Program-made: the position numbers and the translations under genes | In this document: in pieces, positions 47,800-59,256 of the stretch | How the letters are laid out: each line of letters starts with the position of its first letter | Numbering within the stretch: the stretch's first letter is position 1 | The notes under the pieces: generated by a model | Database searches by the model: none | Told to the model about the DNA's origin: nothing | What the model saw: only the letters and a program-made list of their open reading frames with translations | Assembly: GCA_032622095.1 (NCBI GenBank) | Contig: CP136061.1 | Span: 10,867,287-10,931,286 of the forward strand | Direction: 5' to 3' | DNA from: Siphonodentalium dalli | Taxonomy: Eukaryota > Mollusca > Scaphopoda > Gadilida > Siphonodentaliidae | DNA length: 64,000 nt

Positions 47800-49620
47800 T
47801 GATCTCTGATTGCGGCCATTTTGTGGTTCTGGGTGGGTGTTGGTGTGTTTCGAAAGGGGCCACCATACAGCTCCTTTTGTTTTACTGAAATCGGCCAAGG
47901 AGCTGAGAAATGACAACGGTGCCTATTCGGACTGCTCTTGGGCGGCAATATTTTATCAAGGTCTATGGGGCGCCATCCCTGCAAATATTCCAAGGAGATA
48001 TCTGCTCGCATTGTGGAGATATCTCATCGGTTTTAATGAGATATCTGCTTGGAATATGGAGATATCTCCTCGGAAATATTTTTAAGAAGATATCTCCTTG
48101 AAACCGAGGAGATATCTCCATAATGCGAGCAGATATCTGATTGGATCCAATGAGATATATCCTTGGATCCAAGCAGACATCTGCTCGCATTATGGAGATA
48201 TATCATTGAAATATGTTCAATGAGATATATCATTGGATCCAAGCAGATATCTGCTCGGATTATGGAGATATCTGCTTGAAAAATATTTCAAGGAGATATC
48301 TCCATATTCCGAACAGATATCTGCTTGGATATATTTCGAAAAAATGAAAAAAACGTATATGTACTGTGGAGAAATCATTAATATTTCATGGCCGCGGTTT
48401 TCCAAGGAGATATCTCCATAATCCAAGCAGGTATCTGCTTGGAATATTTTCACGGAGATATCTGCTTGGAATATGGAGATATATCCTTGGGTCCAAGGAG
48501 ATATCTCGTTGAAAACTATTTCAAGGAGATATCTCCATAATCCGAGCAGATATCTGCTTGGATTATGGAGATATCTTCTCGGTTTCAAGGAGATATCTCG
48601 TTGGAAATATTTCAAGCAGATATATCGTAGTTGCGAGGTGATATCTCCTAGGATCCAAGGAGATATCTCCATAATCCAAGCAGATATCTCCTTGGATCCA
48701 AGCAGATATCTCCATAATGGACCATAATCCAAGCAGATATCTGCTAGGAATTGCAATTCCAAGGAGATATCTCCTGGAAACCGAGGAGATATCTCCGAAT
48801 TACGATGAGATATCTCCGAAAACGAATATTAGCAGGGATGGCGCCCCATAAAGGTCTGGTATTGGCCAGTATTCGGGGTGGCTAGATTGGATCAGGTGGG
48901 GTGTTGGGGAGTTTGACCAAAATTAAGGGGCCGAGAAATGAAAAGGGTGTCCTATTCGAGGCGGTCATTTTTGGTCTGGTGAAGGTTAGGGGTGTTTCGA
49001 AAGGGTGTCTTACGGGTTATCCTATTCAGCCCATTTGTCTGATTGGAATCGGTCAAGTGCCTGAGCAGTGAAATGGGTGATATATAATCACCTTTCTGCA
49101 TGGGCGGTGGGCATTGTCATGTGTCGGGCCACCATACAGCTACAGACCGATATCGGCTGAAGAACTGAGAAATGACATGCATGGATGCCCTTTTCGGAGT
49201 TCTCTTGGTGGCGGCCAATTTTTTTATTGAGGCCTGGTATTGGCCCTATGGATCGGATTGGGTGTTTCGATTGTGTCTTGGGGGACACCCTTATATCACC
49301 CTTTGTTTAACAAAAATCCGCCAAGGGACCGAAAAATTACAATGGTGCCACATTCGGCCCCTCTCAGCGACCGACATTTTGGCACGGGTAATGTGTTTCG
49401 AAAAAGTGCCGAGGGGGGGACCATACAACTCTTTTTGTTTAAATGAAATCGGTCAAATTGCTGAGAAATGAGATGGGTGGATTCCTCTGGACGGCGGCAA
49501 CATTTTATGAGGGGAGGGGTGTCAGTTTGTTTTACCTAAATCAGTCGATTGGCTGACAAAAGACAAGGGTACTCTGTTCGTGGCGGTCATTTTGGATTTT
49601 AATGGGGTTGGTGCCTACAA
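47800..49620. repeat. Diverged long-unit tandem repeat block
   Basis: Several diverged copies of a unit of very roughly 130-200 bp, each with parts of gtgtttcgaaa, gaccatacagctc, tttgttttactgaaatcggc, gctgagaaatgac, ctattcgg and ggcggcaatattttat. Recognisable copies start near 47843, 48993, 49262 and 49391, with partial ones between. It is interrupted by the palindrome-rich element at 47965-48849. Frames through it carry no known motif. Confidence 0.7.
47965..48849. mobile_element. Inverted-repeat element packed with GATATC palindromes
   Basis: Perfect 18-bp inverted ends atggggcgccatccctgc and gcagggatggcgccccat, with imperfect extension (aatattc). Flanks carry the direct repeat aaggtct (47958-47964 and 48851-48857). 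The interior consists of palindromes such as ggagatatctcc and gcagatatctgc every 20-40 bp, joined by ccataatccaagc-type linkers, so the strand can fold on itself in many registers. A neighbouring copy of the host repeat (49208-49250) reads straight across the insertion point (ttattgaggcctggtattgg), which supports a real insertion. No coding potential. Superfamily not determined. Confidence 0.82.
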
Positions 49621-49629
49621 TACCGGCGA

Positions 49630-50190
49630 CAATCTGACCTTAATGAAGAATGTTCCTTCGATGGTACCTCCCATGTTTGGTTACCTGTTACCTAAAAATC
49701 CAGGTGTGTTTATCGCGTGTCAAATGTCACTTAGTTGAACACGTTATAACCACGCAGACGGTGGGGTATTAGCTTGGAACTGAGATAAAGCTGGGTTACC
49801 AGTTTGGGAATTCAAACTCGAAAAAAATTGTCACAGTTCACAGTTGGGAGTTTTATCATTTTAAGTTTGACACCAGCAAAGAATGAACTATTGTAATATC
49901 CCTGATTGTACGTTTATGTGTATTGTCTGTGTTTTTATCGCCCTCGTCACACAGGTGTGATATGATATCCCTGCGGTCGACCTGCTTCCAGGTAACACTA
50001 GTCGTTCACATCTGAGGGTTCAACCTCCTCGTACATACTCGAGGAGGTATCAAAATAACAACGAAAGAGATGTTTAAGTGGCGACAACCTTACCTTAATG
50101 AAGAAATGTTCCTTCGATGGTCCCTCCCCTGTGGTTACATGTGGTTACCTGTTCCCACAGAATACCAGGTGTGCTTGTCGTATTCCTCTA
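49630..50190. repeat. Direct duplication of an ~100-bp segment
   Basis: 49630-49725 and 50080-50190 both contain ggcgacaa, ccttaatgaagaa, tgttccttcgatggt and ggttacctgtt followed by ccaggtgtg. The sequence between is unannotated. These could be paired ends of an element about 560 bp apart, but the polarity is direct and no gene lies between. Confidence 0.7.
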
Positions 50191-50291
50191 CCATAACTTC
50201 TCAAGTCCCATTCAGAAAGTATAATGGAACTCGAAGATAATCGAGAGGTTTGTGTTGATATAACTTGAAGTAGTAAGTTTGGAGATTTTAG

Positions 50292-50475
50292 CCTCGCTGT
50301 TGTTTGGGATTTGCTATTCTCAACAAGGACTTTGAAATGGGCTAATGATGTTTTGTACCGGTGTTTTAACAATCGGCGTAGAGCGTTTGTCGGCAACATC
50401 AAAGGAGGCTTTGTTTGTGTAATCCGCGACCTGGCTAAGGTGTATCCCAACCGGCGCGTGGACGAGGTGCTATAG
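50292..50475 (+). CDS. Possible terminal exon, unidentified (weak)
   Basis: After a possible acceptor (gattttag at 50284-50291) the frame reads about 60 codons to TAG at 50473-50475, including KWANDVLYRCFNN and VYPNRRVDEVL. Composition is more balanced than the surroundings and looks protein-like, but I recognise no family. The antisense strand is also open for 115 codons (50145-50489), so coding direction is not settled, and chance cannot be excluded. No AATAAA follows closely. Confidence 0.22.
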
Positions 50476-50620
50476 GTCCGCCCGATCACACCGTCCTCAC
50501 ATTCGATAATTCTTAAAGCAGCACACGATATTCATGAAGTATATTCATGACATATATTTATTCTTGGCAAACCGTAATCACATTCGATAATTATCAACTA
50601 ACTAGGTGATTTCCAGTTAA

Positions 50621-50987
50621 CCCTTTACCCAACAAACCGGCCAAAAACGGCCAAATAAAGCTGCAACAGCCTAAATTATCTTGGGTCTGTCTCAATAAAA
50701 CCATACAAATATGGATATCATTGGAACCGGCTCATTGACCACATTGTGATGGTTACAGTTATGCCCTGTGCCAATGCATTCTCTTATATATGCGAGTCGA
50801 CCATAGGTCGCCTCGCATATATAAGAGAATGCATTGGCCTAACACTTTTTACCACTTTTTCTTACATTCTTTAACAATTTGTAATGTGTTAAGCCAATGC
50901 ATTCTCTTATATATGTGAGGCGACCTATGGTCGACTCGCATATATAAGAGAATGCATTGGCACAGGGCCGTTCTGTTGGGTAAAGGG
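50621..50987 (-). mobile_element. piggyBac-like twin-hairpin MITE, copy 4 (inverted)
   Basis: 367 bp, same orientation as copy 2, with TTAA at 50617-50620 and 50988-50991. Hairpins lie at 50770-50838 and 50893-50961. The hairpin spacer is the shortest in the family here. Confidence 0.9.
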
Positions 50988-50991
50988 TTAA

Positions 50992-52055
50992 AAATGACGT
51001 ATATATAAATGTTCGGACATGAAAACAATTCTATTACATACAGATGGTGATGCTTTTCTTTTGGTCACTTTGTCACTTTTGAACACTTTTAATTTATTTC
51101 ACTTTCAAAACTGTATAGTCTATCCTACTACCCCACCCACATATATACATGCACACATGGAACGCACCAAAACCAACATATATTACTTCATCACTATATA
51201 CTAACCGAAAAACGCTACCTACGCCTTTATTCAGCGGTGCCGTATTTGTGCGCCGCCAGTGGTCGCTTCGTGAACTATAGGGGGCCGTGGAGTACCCTGT
51301 GTGCGGATGTTAAACATGCAAGCTCCCTTTGCGAGACTTTATTCTGCAGCGACTCAACTGTAATGAATCTGTTGAAGGTACCCACTGACCATCCCTTAGT
51401 TAGTCGTCTTCCAATATACGCATGTACTCCTTCGACTCTACGCTGTCGAATAAAGGCTCCCCAAGGGATGTTTAAGATCAAACTTTTCGCGAACAAAGTG
51501 TCCACGAGCCCAGCACACAAAGGGGCTCCCGCTTAATAAACCTATATTATTCTATTTTATTGTCAAAACTTTTGTCAAATGTATATTTATCATATGACTC
51601 AATCATTATTTACGTTGGAAACTATGTCATAAATCAATTTCATATCAGTTACTAATTCATATCACCTTCCGATAATTTGATTGGTTTGTTGACAAAAAGT
51701 GTGTTCTGATTGGCTGAATGGCAGCCGGGGGCCGAGCCGCATCTCTGACTAAATGCAGGTCAACTTCGTGCACGTCAATCAACGCGATGCCGAAATTCTC
51801 GCTTAATCGTGATTCAACTGAAGAGTACCCTCCACAATGTATTGCGTGGCGATGACGGTTGTGGATCTTTATATTTCCCCGGCTACAACATGATCTTTAA
51901 GCGGTGTCTTATGCAATTCTAGATATTTCTTTATCATAAAAGACTGATTAATATGTCATTGAAACGTAATTTGACGATTAAGGCATAAGAAAATGTTTAC
52001 ATCAAAATTATCCAAATGAACACAATCAGGAAGGGACTAAAACGAGTATATGGGG
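50992..52055. other. Unannotated sequence
   Basis: A 99-codon frame (51237-51536) and an overlapping antisense frame show no recognisable family. The strand cannot be chosen. No array or MITE end was identified. Confidence 0.35.
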
Positions 52056-52600
52056 GGGGGGTGTGGCGACAGGGGGGGGGGTTGGGGGGTGACAGGTTGG
52101 AAATTTTCAACACTTGCAAAGCTTGTGTCCTGGTCCCTCCCCCGTGGCCGACTGCTAGTTAATTTAAAATGACAATATTGTCATACATTTGGTCAACATT
52201 GTCATTGGAATTGTCATCAGTTGGAAATTTTCCTAAGTGGGGGGTGTCAGGTTTGAAATTTCCAACTCTAGACAGGCTTGAGGCTATTGGTGGACTACAT
52301 TGAGGGGGTGGCGTGTCTAGATGCTAGGATTTTGCGATTTTCTTGTTCGGATTTAAAAAAATTCGCACACCATGGTCGGCCCGGTGTGTCCTTGTCCCTC
52401 CCCTGTGGCCAATACAAAACTGCTAATTTTAACAAAACAATATTTTACTACATTTAGTCAAACTTGTGGACTGAAATGGTCATCAGTTGGAGAATTTTCA
52501 AACCTGAGGGGGAGTATGAGGGGGGGTGCAGTTGGAATTTCCCAAGGTGGACAAACGGAACCCTCTAGCCACGTCCCTGTATAATGGGGTGTATATACAT
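52056..52600. repeat. Diverged direct duplication enclosing a 67-bp-unit fragment
   Basis: About 52125-52265 and 52385-52560 share tgtcctggtccctccc, gtggcc, actgctaat, gtcatcagttgga, aattttc and ttggaatttccc-like text. G runs lie at 52052-52097. Between the two copies, 52276-52320 (gaggctattggtggactaca, ttgagggggtggcgtgtc) is a single partial unit of the 67-bp minisatellite. Confidence 0.65.
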
Positions 52601-53069
52601 GTATAGCCATTTTTATATTGGCCCAATTTCCAGTGCAAGAAAAAGACAGTATGTTTTAATTCCAGTGCTATATAGTTCTGACGACATGCCCACATATCTT
52701 CAGATGTGACCGTTGTGAGACACAGGCTGGCGCCTTTTGGGCATGGATTTCTATAACATCCAAGTGAACGTTTGTAACTAAAAGTTCGCGTAACAAATCA
52801 GGAAAATACCACCAAAATTGTATGAACACTTCGTCGTGGAGGATGGTGTATGCTAGGATATGAACGATAAACTACTTAATTTACCATTTGCCAGTAGCAT
52901 GTGGGAGATTATGCAACTGACTATAAATTTCTCTAAATTAGCATTCAAATATATGTCAAGAATCAGCCATGTATTTCACAGCTCTAATATTTAAGTAATG
53001 GTTAGAGCACAAGAATATTTCTTTACCAGAATAAATCGAGTCGGAGAACCATTCGCGTGCTCTGACCGA
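52601..53069. other. Unannotated sequence
   Basis: No gene, array or transposon end seen. ggttagagcacaag near 52997 resembles the element end that starts at 53070. Confidence 0.35.
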
Positions 53070-53373
53070 CTTAGAGCACAATTGATCACACATAATGCAA
53101 TAAACTGGAAATGTGCCGTGCGCTGGCCGCGATTGGACACAATCGCCGGTTAGCCACGCCCAAAAACGTGATTACCATGAACTGAATGTGAATAGATATG
53201 TCCGAAACAACACGGACTGTTCCCAATTTGAAGTGCCCGTGCGATTTGTTTGTTATGAGTTGCGGGTGCCTAACAATGGGATAATCATTGAACTATTCCT
53301 TCGCCAGCCTTGGAAATTGGTGTACTTTACCAAAAATCGGGGAACGATTGCAACAATGGGATTGTGCTCTAAG
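53070..53373. mobile_element. Candidate small inverted-repeat element
   Basis: A perfect 13-bp inverted repeat, cttagagcacaat at 53070-53082 and attgtgctctaag at 53361-53373, flanked on both sides by cga (53067-53069, 53374-53376), a possible 3-bp target duplication. 304 bp. An 88-codon frame inside has no recognised motif. Single copy in the window, so tentative. Confidence 0.35.
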
Positions 53374-53376
53374 CGA

Positions 53377-54521
53377 TAACACAATCTTCAATAAACACAT
53401 ATTCTGTAATTCCAAAATTTGTCAGCCAAAAATTAAAAATAGATAGCCATCTATGAGGAATTTAATGACAATTTGCCAGACGATTTTTGCCATCTATACG
53501 TGAACGTAGCTTAATAGACAGACGGATGTACGGACATGCAACTAAAACGATGCGACGATTTTCCTTTCGAAATGGGGATAAGGGAAATATATGATATTGA
53601 TTATTCTATATCCATATGAAACAGGTTTTGCAGTTCATTGTAACTGTGGAATTGTGGAAGGCCATTTAAAATTATCCTCATCATGTGATTGGATATCAAT
53701 AAATGGGTATTTCTTTCTTCTGGTACCTGGACATTTTTTACATGCGTTGTCCACTTGTGATATACCAATTACTATATAGCATCTTTTAGTCGAATATTTG
53801 TAGGTTCGTGTGTGGTACCATATATACAGCCTGTCATCACAATGACACGAAACAGTGAAACTAATGGGAAAAGAGACAACATTTATGATTTATTACAATG
53901 TGGTATGTGCGCGAATTTGTATTGCCATATGCCGATTTATTCACGAATACAGTGAGCACCCCAATTTGATATTCTATTTTCTATGTTATGTATTCCAATC
54001 AAATTTTCAGTGGGAAAACAAAAAACGAGTTATAAATGTCTTATAATTACCTATTTCGGATAGGAGTCGTGTTGTTTTATGAATGTTCATTATTATGAAG
54101 GGTTGTTATAATGAAAATATTACAAGGCCATAAACTAAATTACACCCATTTAACTTATATGGAGTACACTTTTAATGTGAACCCCGACGAGGAAAAGCCC
54201 TTTGTTTGACTGAAAGTAGGATGTGTCCACGTATTGATTCAAAATAATCATATTAATTAATGTAGATATATATGAATTTCAAATTTTTCAAAAATAGTGA
54301 GGAATTGGGCTGACATTAAATTTTGTCATAATAATTTCAACGTAGTCGAGCTTGATACCCCGATCCGCATGTAGCCACATGCATCCCTAGCCCAATATAA
54401 TAAGCTATATTTGTTTGGATATGCTTTCCAGGTTTTCATGCCTACAGAGAGCGATGGTATATGTCCAATATGCCAATTATCCAAAATATCTTACATTGTT
54501 TCTATTTCATTTCATTTTCAG
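53377..54521. other. Unannotated AT-rich sequence
   Basis: No repeat family recognised. Short frames only. The final ~25 bp are a pyrimidine-rich tract before the exon candidate at 54522. Confidence 0.35.
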
Positions 54522-54636
54522 AATATGTGTAAGCATCGATGCCAGAGACGAGGCTAGATGGTCTATGTTTGACCAGCTTCAAAAGTTCGAGAAAGTCCAT
54601 TCGCACCCCCACCGGTCTGAATTTTCCAACTGCTAG
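54522..54636 (+). CDS. Possible terminal exon, unidentified (weak)
   Basis: A good acceptor-like tract (tttctatttcatttcatttt then cag, AG at 54520-54521) precedes a 115-bp segment that reads, in one frame, ICVSIDARDEARWSMFDQLQ and about 17 further residues to TAG at 54634-54636. The frame is charged and not low-complexity. No family recognised and no upstream exon found, so this is a splice-site-based guess. Confidence 0.22.
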
Positions 54637-55660
54637 CTCAAAGTTTATAACTGTTGGAAAGTTCTAACCTGGTTACCATTTGAGTCAGACAATTGACTGA
54701 ACGTACACAATTATTCGAATTTTGTTCTAAACGTTCTATATTTCACACTAAATACTGGTTGAAATATAAAACTATTGAAAAATATATCCCGACCACACCC
54801 CAACCAATCTTGTAGCTGCAGCCTTGGTTGGGGGTGACATTGTAGCTTATATAGTACTGAAATTATGTCCTTATAAATACTTTGATCAATGAACTTACAT
54901 GCGATCTGATGGAATGTTTAAGATACTATTATTGTCTCTTCGATGACATCAAATTCAATACCGACCTTCCCGTGAACATACTGTTAGTTATATTATATTA
55001 TTCTAAAATCAAGTGTAGGTATATATGTACCGGGGCTAACAGTCTATCTGACTCGTTCTGTTTTATTTATTATGATTATTATGATTATGACTATATTGTT
55101 TGGAGAAATAAAATGAACAAAATGTGTTCGGTAACAAAACTAAAGCAGCATACGCTTTGCAACAGAGAAAATGTAGGCCAAATGTTTAAATTTTGGCGAA
55201 AGGCAGCCAACCAAATAACCCAGTTCGACTCTGGGGTGAACACCAATAACTGTCCGCCGGGTCTGATCGATCGCGACTAAATTCCGGGGTGTACAGGACT
55301 AACCGGACAGTAATTTTGAAGCGGGTACCTGTATATAAATTGGACATTTGGAATACTGAGACATTCCATGACAATACCCAATCTATGCATTTGTGGGAGG
55401 AGGACAGGCGCTTCAATTGGTATAATGGTTGTGGCGAAAAGTTGCTGAGATGATTGTGAAAATTGACATTTTCTGGGATATTTTGTGGAAGAAATCGTCG
55501 CGCGGCTATGATTAAATTGAATATGTTCCGTGGTTGTGCACTGACAAGTGATTCTAACTGTTCGTCGGATGTCGAATATTAGTGACGAAATATTCACTCA
55601 CCTTAAACTGTTTAGAAGTGGTGTCTAAATGAGTTTATTAGCAGCAAAAACGGTGTCAGA
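54637..55660. other. Unannotated sequence
   Basis: A 132-codon plus frame (54882-55280) and overlapping minus frames (55186-55597) look AT-driven and match no family I know. Confidence 0.35.
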
Positions 55661-55770
55661 AAGTGTCTGCAAACTTTGACAACACAATTTCCTCGCGTCG
55701 GACTCTGCGACTTCCGGTTTTCGTTTGTGTCCGTTTATCCACTGTGAAAATGGGCGAGAAAATTAAAAAA
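55661..55770 (+). promoter_or_regulatory. Possible promoter-like segment with ETS motif (weak)
   Basis: cgcgtcggactctgcgactt continues into cttccggtttt, an ETS-type site, about 40 bp before an ATG in good context (gtgaaaatggg at 55745-55755). The following frame has no recognisable product, so transcription is unproven. Confidence 0.22.
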
Positions 55771-55839
55771 CAGATTCGGAACCGGAGTTTATATTGCCGA
55801 TTACGTAATCGTAGTCATTCTCGTATAGCAGACCATATT

Positions 55840-55912
55840 CCATATATGGAACTTTTAAATCTTCATGATTCCATATATGGAATTCATGAATATTTAAAAG
55901 CTCCATATATGG
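55840..55912. promoter_or_regulatory. Triple CArG-box palindrome
   Basis: Three identical ccatatatgg sites (55840-55849, 55871-55880, 55903-55912) match the CC(A/T)6GG box bound by serum response factor. They are spaced 31 and 32 bp apart, close to three helical turns. The segment between is itself a near-palindrome centred on the middle box (aacttttaaatcttcatgat against attcatgaatatttaaaagc). Binding is inference. It might equally be a cruciform-forming MITE core. Confidence 0.5.
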
Positions 55913-55989
55913 AATGCCCCTCCAGAACTTTGAATGTAAAACTTAAACTGCGGAGCGGGATGTATCCTTTTTATGGCTGAATGAGAGAA

Positions 55990-56953
55990 CCCAGTTATTA
56001 TAGAAAGGGTTAACCCCCCCCCCCCTGTTGCCATGGTTCTTCTATTGTTGCCTTGCCATCAAAGGGACGTAAGTCGGTTTCCGGAAAAATGTCGGATTTA
56101 CACGCGAAAACATATCACCGCCACGGCTTCAGTTTATGTCAAAACGTAGCACATCTAGTTCAATCCCCAGAGGATGAATGTAGTGATTATACCCCGTACA
56201 TGTACATCGGGCTAGCATCACCAAATTCACCCTCTGTCGGGCCTCATTATGCCTCATTTTCTGGGAAGTATCTTTGGTCTCAAATTAACATTGTTTTAGT
56301 TACTTTTCCCTTCTGTTCAGTTTCTATATCCTCTAATTTGCAGAAGATAAAATGAATAATTGAGGAGACTAATGTGAGAACATCACCAACTTCAACTGGG
56401 GAACTTCAAACTGACCATAGGTCTCCCATAGCAGTTGAGGCTTAAGCAGAATGAGGTTATCAGATAGTGAATTTGGTGACGCTACTCAGCCATGCGGGAT
56501 AGTGTCACTAAATTCACCCTTTGGGGACCTCATTCTGCAAATGTCATACGACATATTTCATTGACTTTATTCGAGTTGTTGTTCTACGAAGTGTCCTTTG
56601 ATCCAAACGCATCTTATCTCAACAAATAACCGACAGAGAGTAATGTCGTTTAATTTAATGTAAGTATAGTTAATAACCGACAGAGAGTAATGTCGTTAAT
56701 TTAATGTAAGTAGTTAATTTGCCTAGTTTTAATAACGTTGTTGCATATCATTGCAGGTATGACTGCACATCATTGCAGATTGATGTACGTTGTATAACAT
56801 CTGAAATTTGGTTTAAACAATATTTTATTTCTTCCCAAAATTATATAATTATAAAACATGACGCATGTATGAATAGAAGACTAGAAGGGAGGAAAATTTC
56901 AAAAACTATGGTATTTTAACTTGATGAGTGAAAGACATACTATAAGCCAACTC

Positions 56954-56985
<32 letters not shown>

Positions 56986-57170
56986 TTGTTGATGTTGGCC
57001 ATTGTCGTTGAAAATTATTAAGCACATGTAAGTTATTGTTGGGGATAATGTTATTTGAATTAATTATTGGATAATGGATCATGATTACATGTATTGCTTA
57101 CAAATAGTGGCCCTTATAATCGTATCATCAAATGAAGTTAAAGATTAAGAATTTAAATTAATTGAAAATT
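55990..57170. other. Unannotated sequence with small repeats
   Basis: Contains partial (56158-56255) and full (56402-56548) copies of the dispersed repeat also seen at 46753-46908, a duplication of ataaccgacagagagtaatg (about 56625-56712), and a ttg microsatellite (56950-56995). No gene recognised. Confidence 0.5.
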
Positions 57171-58137
57171 GTAATGATTTAAATTAAGTTCTTTGTTACT
57201 GGGTATTTATCTTTGTAATGATTTAAATTAAGTTCTTTGTTACTGGGTATTTATCTTTGTTACTGGGTATTTAAATTAAGTTCTTTGTTACTGGGTATTT
57301 AAATTAAGTTCTTTGTTACTGGGTATTTAAATTAAGTTCTTTGTTACTGGGTATTTAAATTAAGTTCTTTGTTACTGGGTATTTATCTTTGTAATGATTT
57401 AAATTAAGTTCTTTGTTACTGGGTATTTATCTTTGTAATGATTTAAATTAAGTTCTTTGTTACTGGGTATTTAAATTAAGTTCTTTGTTAATGGGTATTT
57501 AAATTAAGTTCTTTGTTACTGGGTATTTAAATTAAGTTCTTTGTTAATGGGTATTTAAATTAAGTTCTTTGTTAATGGGTATTTAAATTAAGTTCTTTGT
57601 TACTGGGTATTTAAATTAAGTTCTTTGTTAATGGGTATTTATCTTTGTAATGATTTAAATTAAGTTCTTTGTGAATGGGAATTTAAATTAAGTTCTTTCT
57701 TAATGGGTATTTAAATTAAGTTCTTTGTTACTGGGTATTTAAATTAAGTTTTTTTTTAATGGGTATTTAAATTAAGTTCTTTGTTACTGGGTATTTAAAT
57801 TAAGTTCTTTGTTAATGGGTATTTAAATTAAGTTCTTTGTTAATGGGTATTTAAATTAAGTTCTTTGTTAATGGGTATTTAAATTAAGTTCTTTGTTACT
57901 GGGTATTTAAATTAAGTTCTTTGTTAATGGGTATTTAAATTAAGTTCTTTGTTAATGGGTATTTAAATTAAGTTCTTTTTTAATGGGTATTTAAATTAAG
58001 TTCTTTGTGACTGGGTATTTAAATTAAGTTCTTTGTTAATGGGTATTTAAATTAAGTTCTTTGTTAATGGGTATTTAAATTAAGTTCTTTGTTACTGGGT
58101 ATTTAAATTAAGTTCTTTGTTAATGGGTATTTATCTT
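57171..58137. repeat. 28-bp AT-rich minisatellite, about 33 units
   Basis: Units of ctgggtatttaaattaagtt plus ctttgtta, with a ctggg/atggg polymorphism. Some units are longer, adding tatctttgtaatgat, mainly at the left end. Nearly homogeneous. Confidence 0.95.
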
Positions 58138-58449
58138 TACTTGGGTGTGTTCCTGTAGATATAAGTTTGTTTAAATTTCTGAACATCACCTTTATACATA
58201 CAATTATAAAAGTATACATCATCAAAATGAACATGAACATTTTATTCCTGTTAAAGTGTTTTATTTAATATATCAGAGATTACTCATTCCTGTTATATTA
58301 CTCAATTTTATAAGGTATTTTGAAAAATAATTGAAATAGTAAAATTGAATTGAAAATGTTGCAACAAACTTCTTTTGCGTGATTACTCGCACCATATTAA
58401 GTCGCCTAGGGACCAAGTTAAATTTTCTCAAAGAAATTGGTTACACTTT

Positions 58450-58852
58450 ATTAAAGGTAATCAATCCGATTCGATCATCAGATTCTAACAACAACAACTT
58501 TTAAAAATATGCCGCTTCAGTTATCAGAATCGATTAATTGTCCAAATATAATGCTAACCACAATAAACTATATAGTATAAAATTGCCCAAATGCCCCAAA
58601 ACCTGTTATTTATCAAACATATTGTTCAATCCAAAGCCACTTGATTTTAGAGTTATCCATCTTCATCCCCAATTTGGTCCGAGACCATGGCTGGTCGACT
58701 TTTTACAAGGCCAGTAATAAGTTTCGGTTCTGAAAAATAATAGATTTCAAAAATCGATATCTAATAACTCTGAGCTTTGACAGGTGGGTTCCTCGACTCG
58801 AATCAAATATTTTTCACCCACGAATCCAAATAAATAGTAATTGAGGAGCGTT
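58450..58852 (+). repeat. ~400-bp dispersed repeat, copy C
   Basis: Aligns with copies A and B through ttatcagaatcgattaattg, gttatttatcaaacatattg, agttatccatcttcatccc and ggtgggttcctcgactcgaa to the end aatagtaattgaggagcg. A MITE is inserted directly at its end. Confidence 0.8.
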
Positions 58853-58855
58853 TAA

Positions 58856-59252
58856 CCCTTTACCCAACAAACCGGCCAAAACCGGCCAAATAAAGCTTCA
58901 GTTCAACAGCCTAAAATATCTTCGGTTTGTCTCAATAGAACCATACACATATGGATATCATTGGAACCGGCTCATTGACCACATTATGATGGTTACAGTT
59001 ATGCCCTGTGCCAATGCATTCTCTTATATATGCGAGTCGACCATAGGTCGCCTCGCATATATAAGAGAATGCATTGGCCTAAAAAAAATCTTTTTTTAAC
59101 ACTTTTTACCATTTTTTCTTACATTCTTTAACAATTTTATAATTTTTAATGTGTTAAGCCAATGCATTCTCTTATATATGCGAGGCGACCTATGGTCGAC
59201 TCGCATATATAAGAGAATGCATTGGCACAGGGCCGTTCTGTTGGGTAAAGGG
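58856..59252 (-). mobile_element. piggyBac-like twin-hairpin MITE, copy 5 (inverted)
   Basis: 397 bp, TTAA at 58852-58855 and 59253-59256. Hairpins lie at 59010-59078 and 59158-59226. Inserted at the TTAA that follows ggagcg in dispersed repeat C. The corresponding site in copy B (38788-38800, ggagcgttaattc) is empty. Confidence 0.9.
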
Positions 59253-59256
59253 TTAA

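Noticed and set aside
47965-48849. Palindromes at intervals read as a CRISPR or integron-type array
   Set aside because: Spacers are not unique, the palindromes vary, and the block has transposon-like inverted ends and target duplications.
51237-51536. 99-codon plus frame with an overlapping 81-codon minus frame
   Set aside because: Open on both strands, no recognisable domain and no splice-site support.
54882-55280. 132-codon plus-strand frame
   Set aside because: Residue composition is what AT-rich DNA gives by chance. No motif, no signal and no convincing start context.
55663-55980. 105-codon plus-strand frame beginning near an ETS motif
   Set aside because: Its second half translates the CArG palindrome and its peptide matches nothing known. 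I kept only the regulatory motifs.
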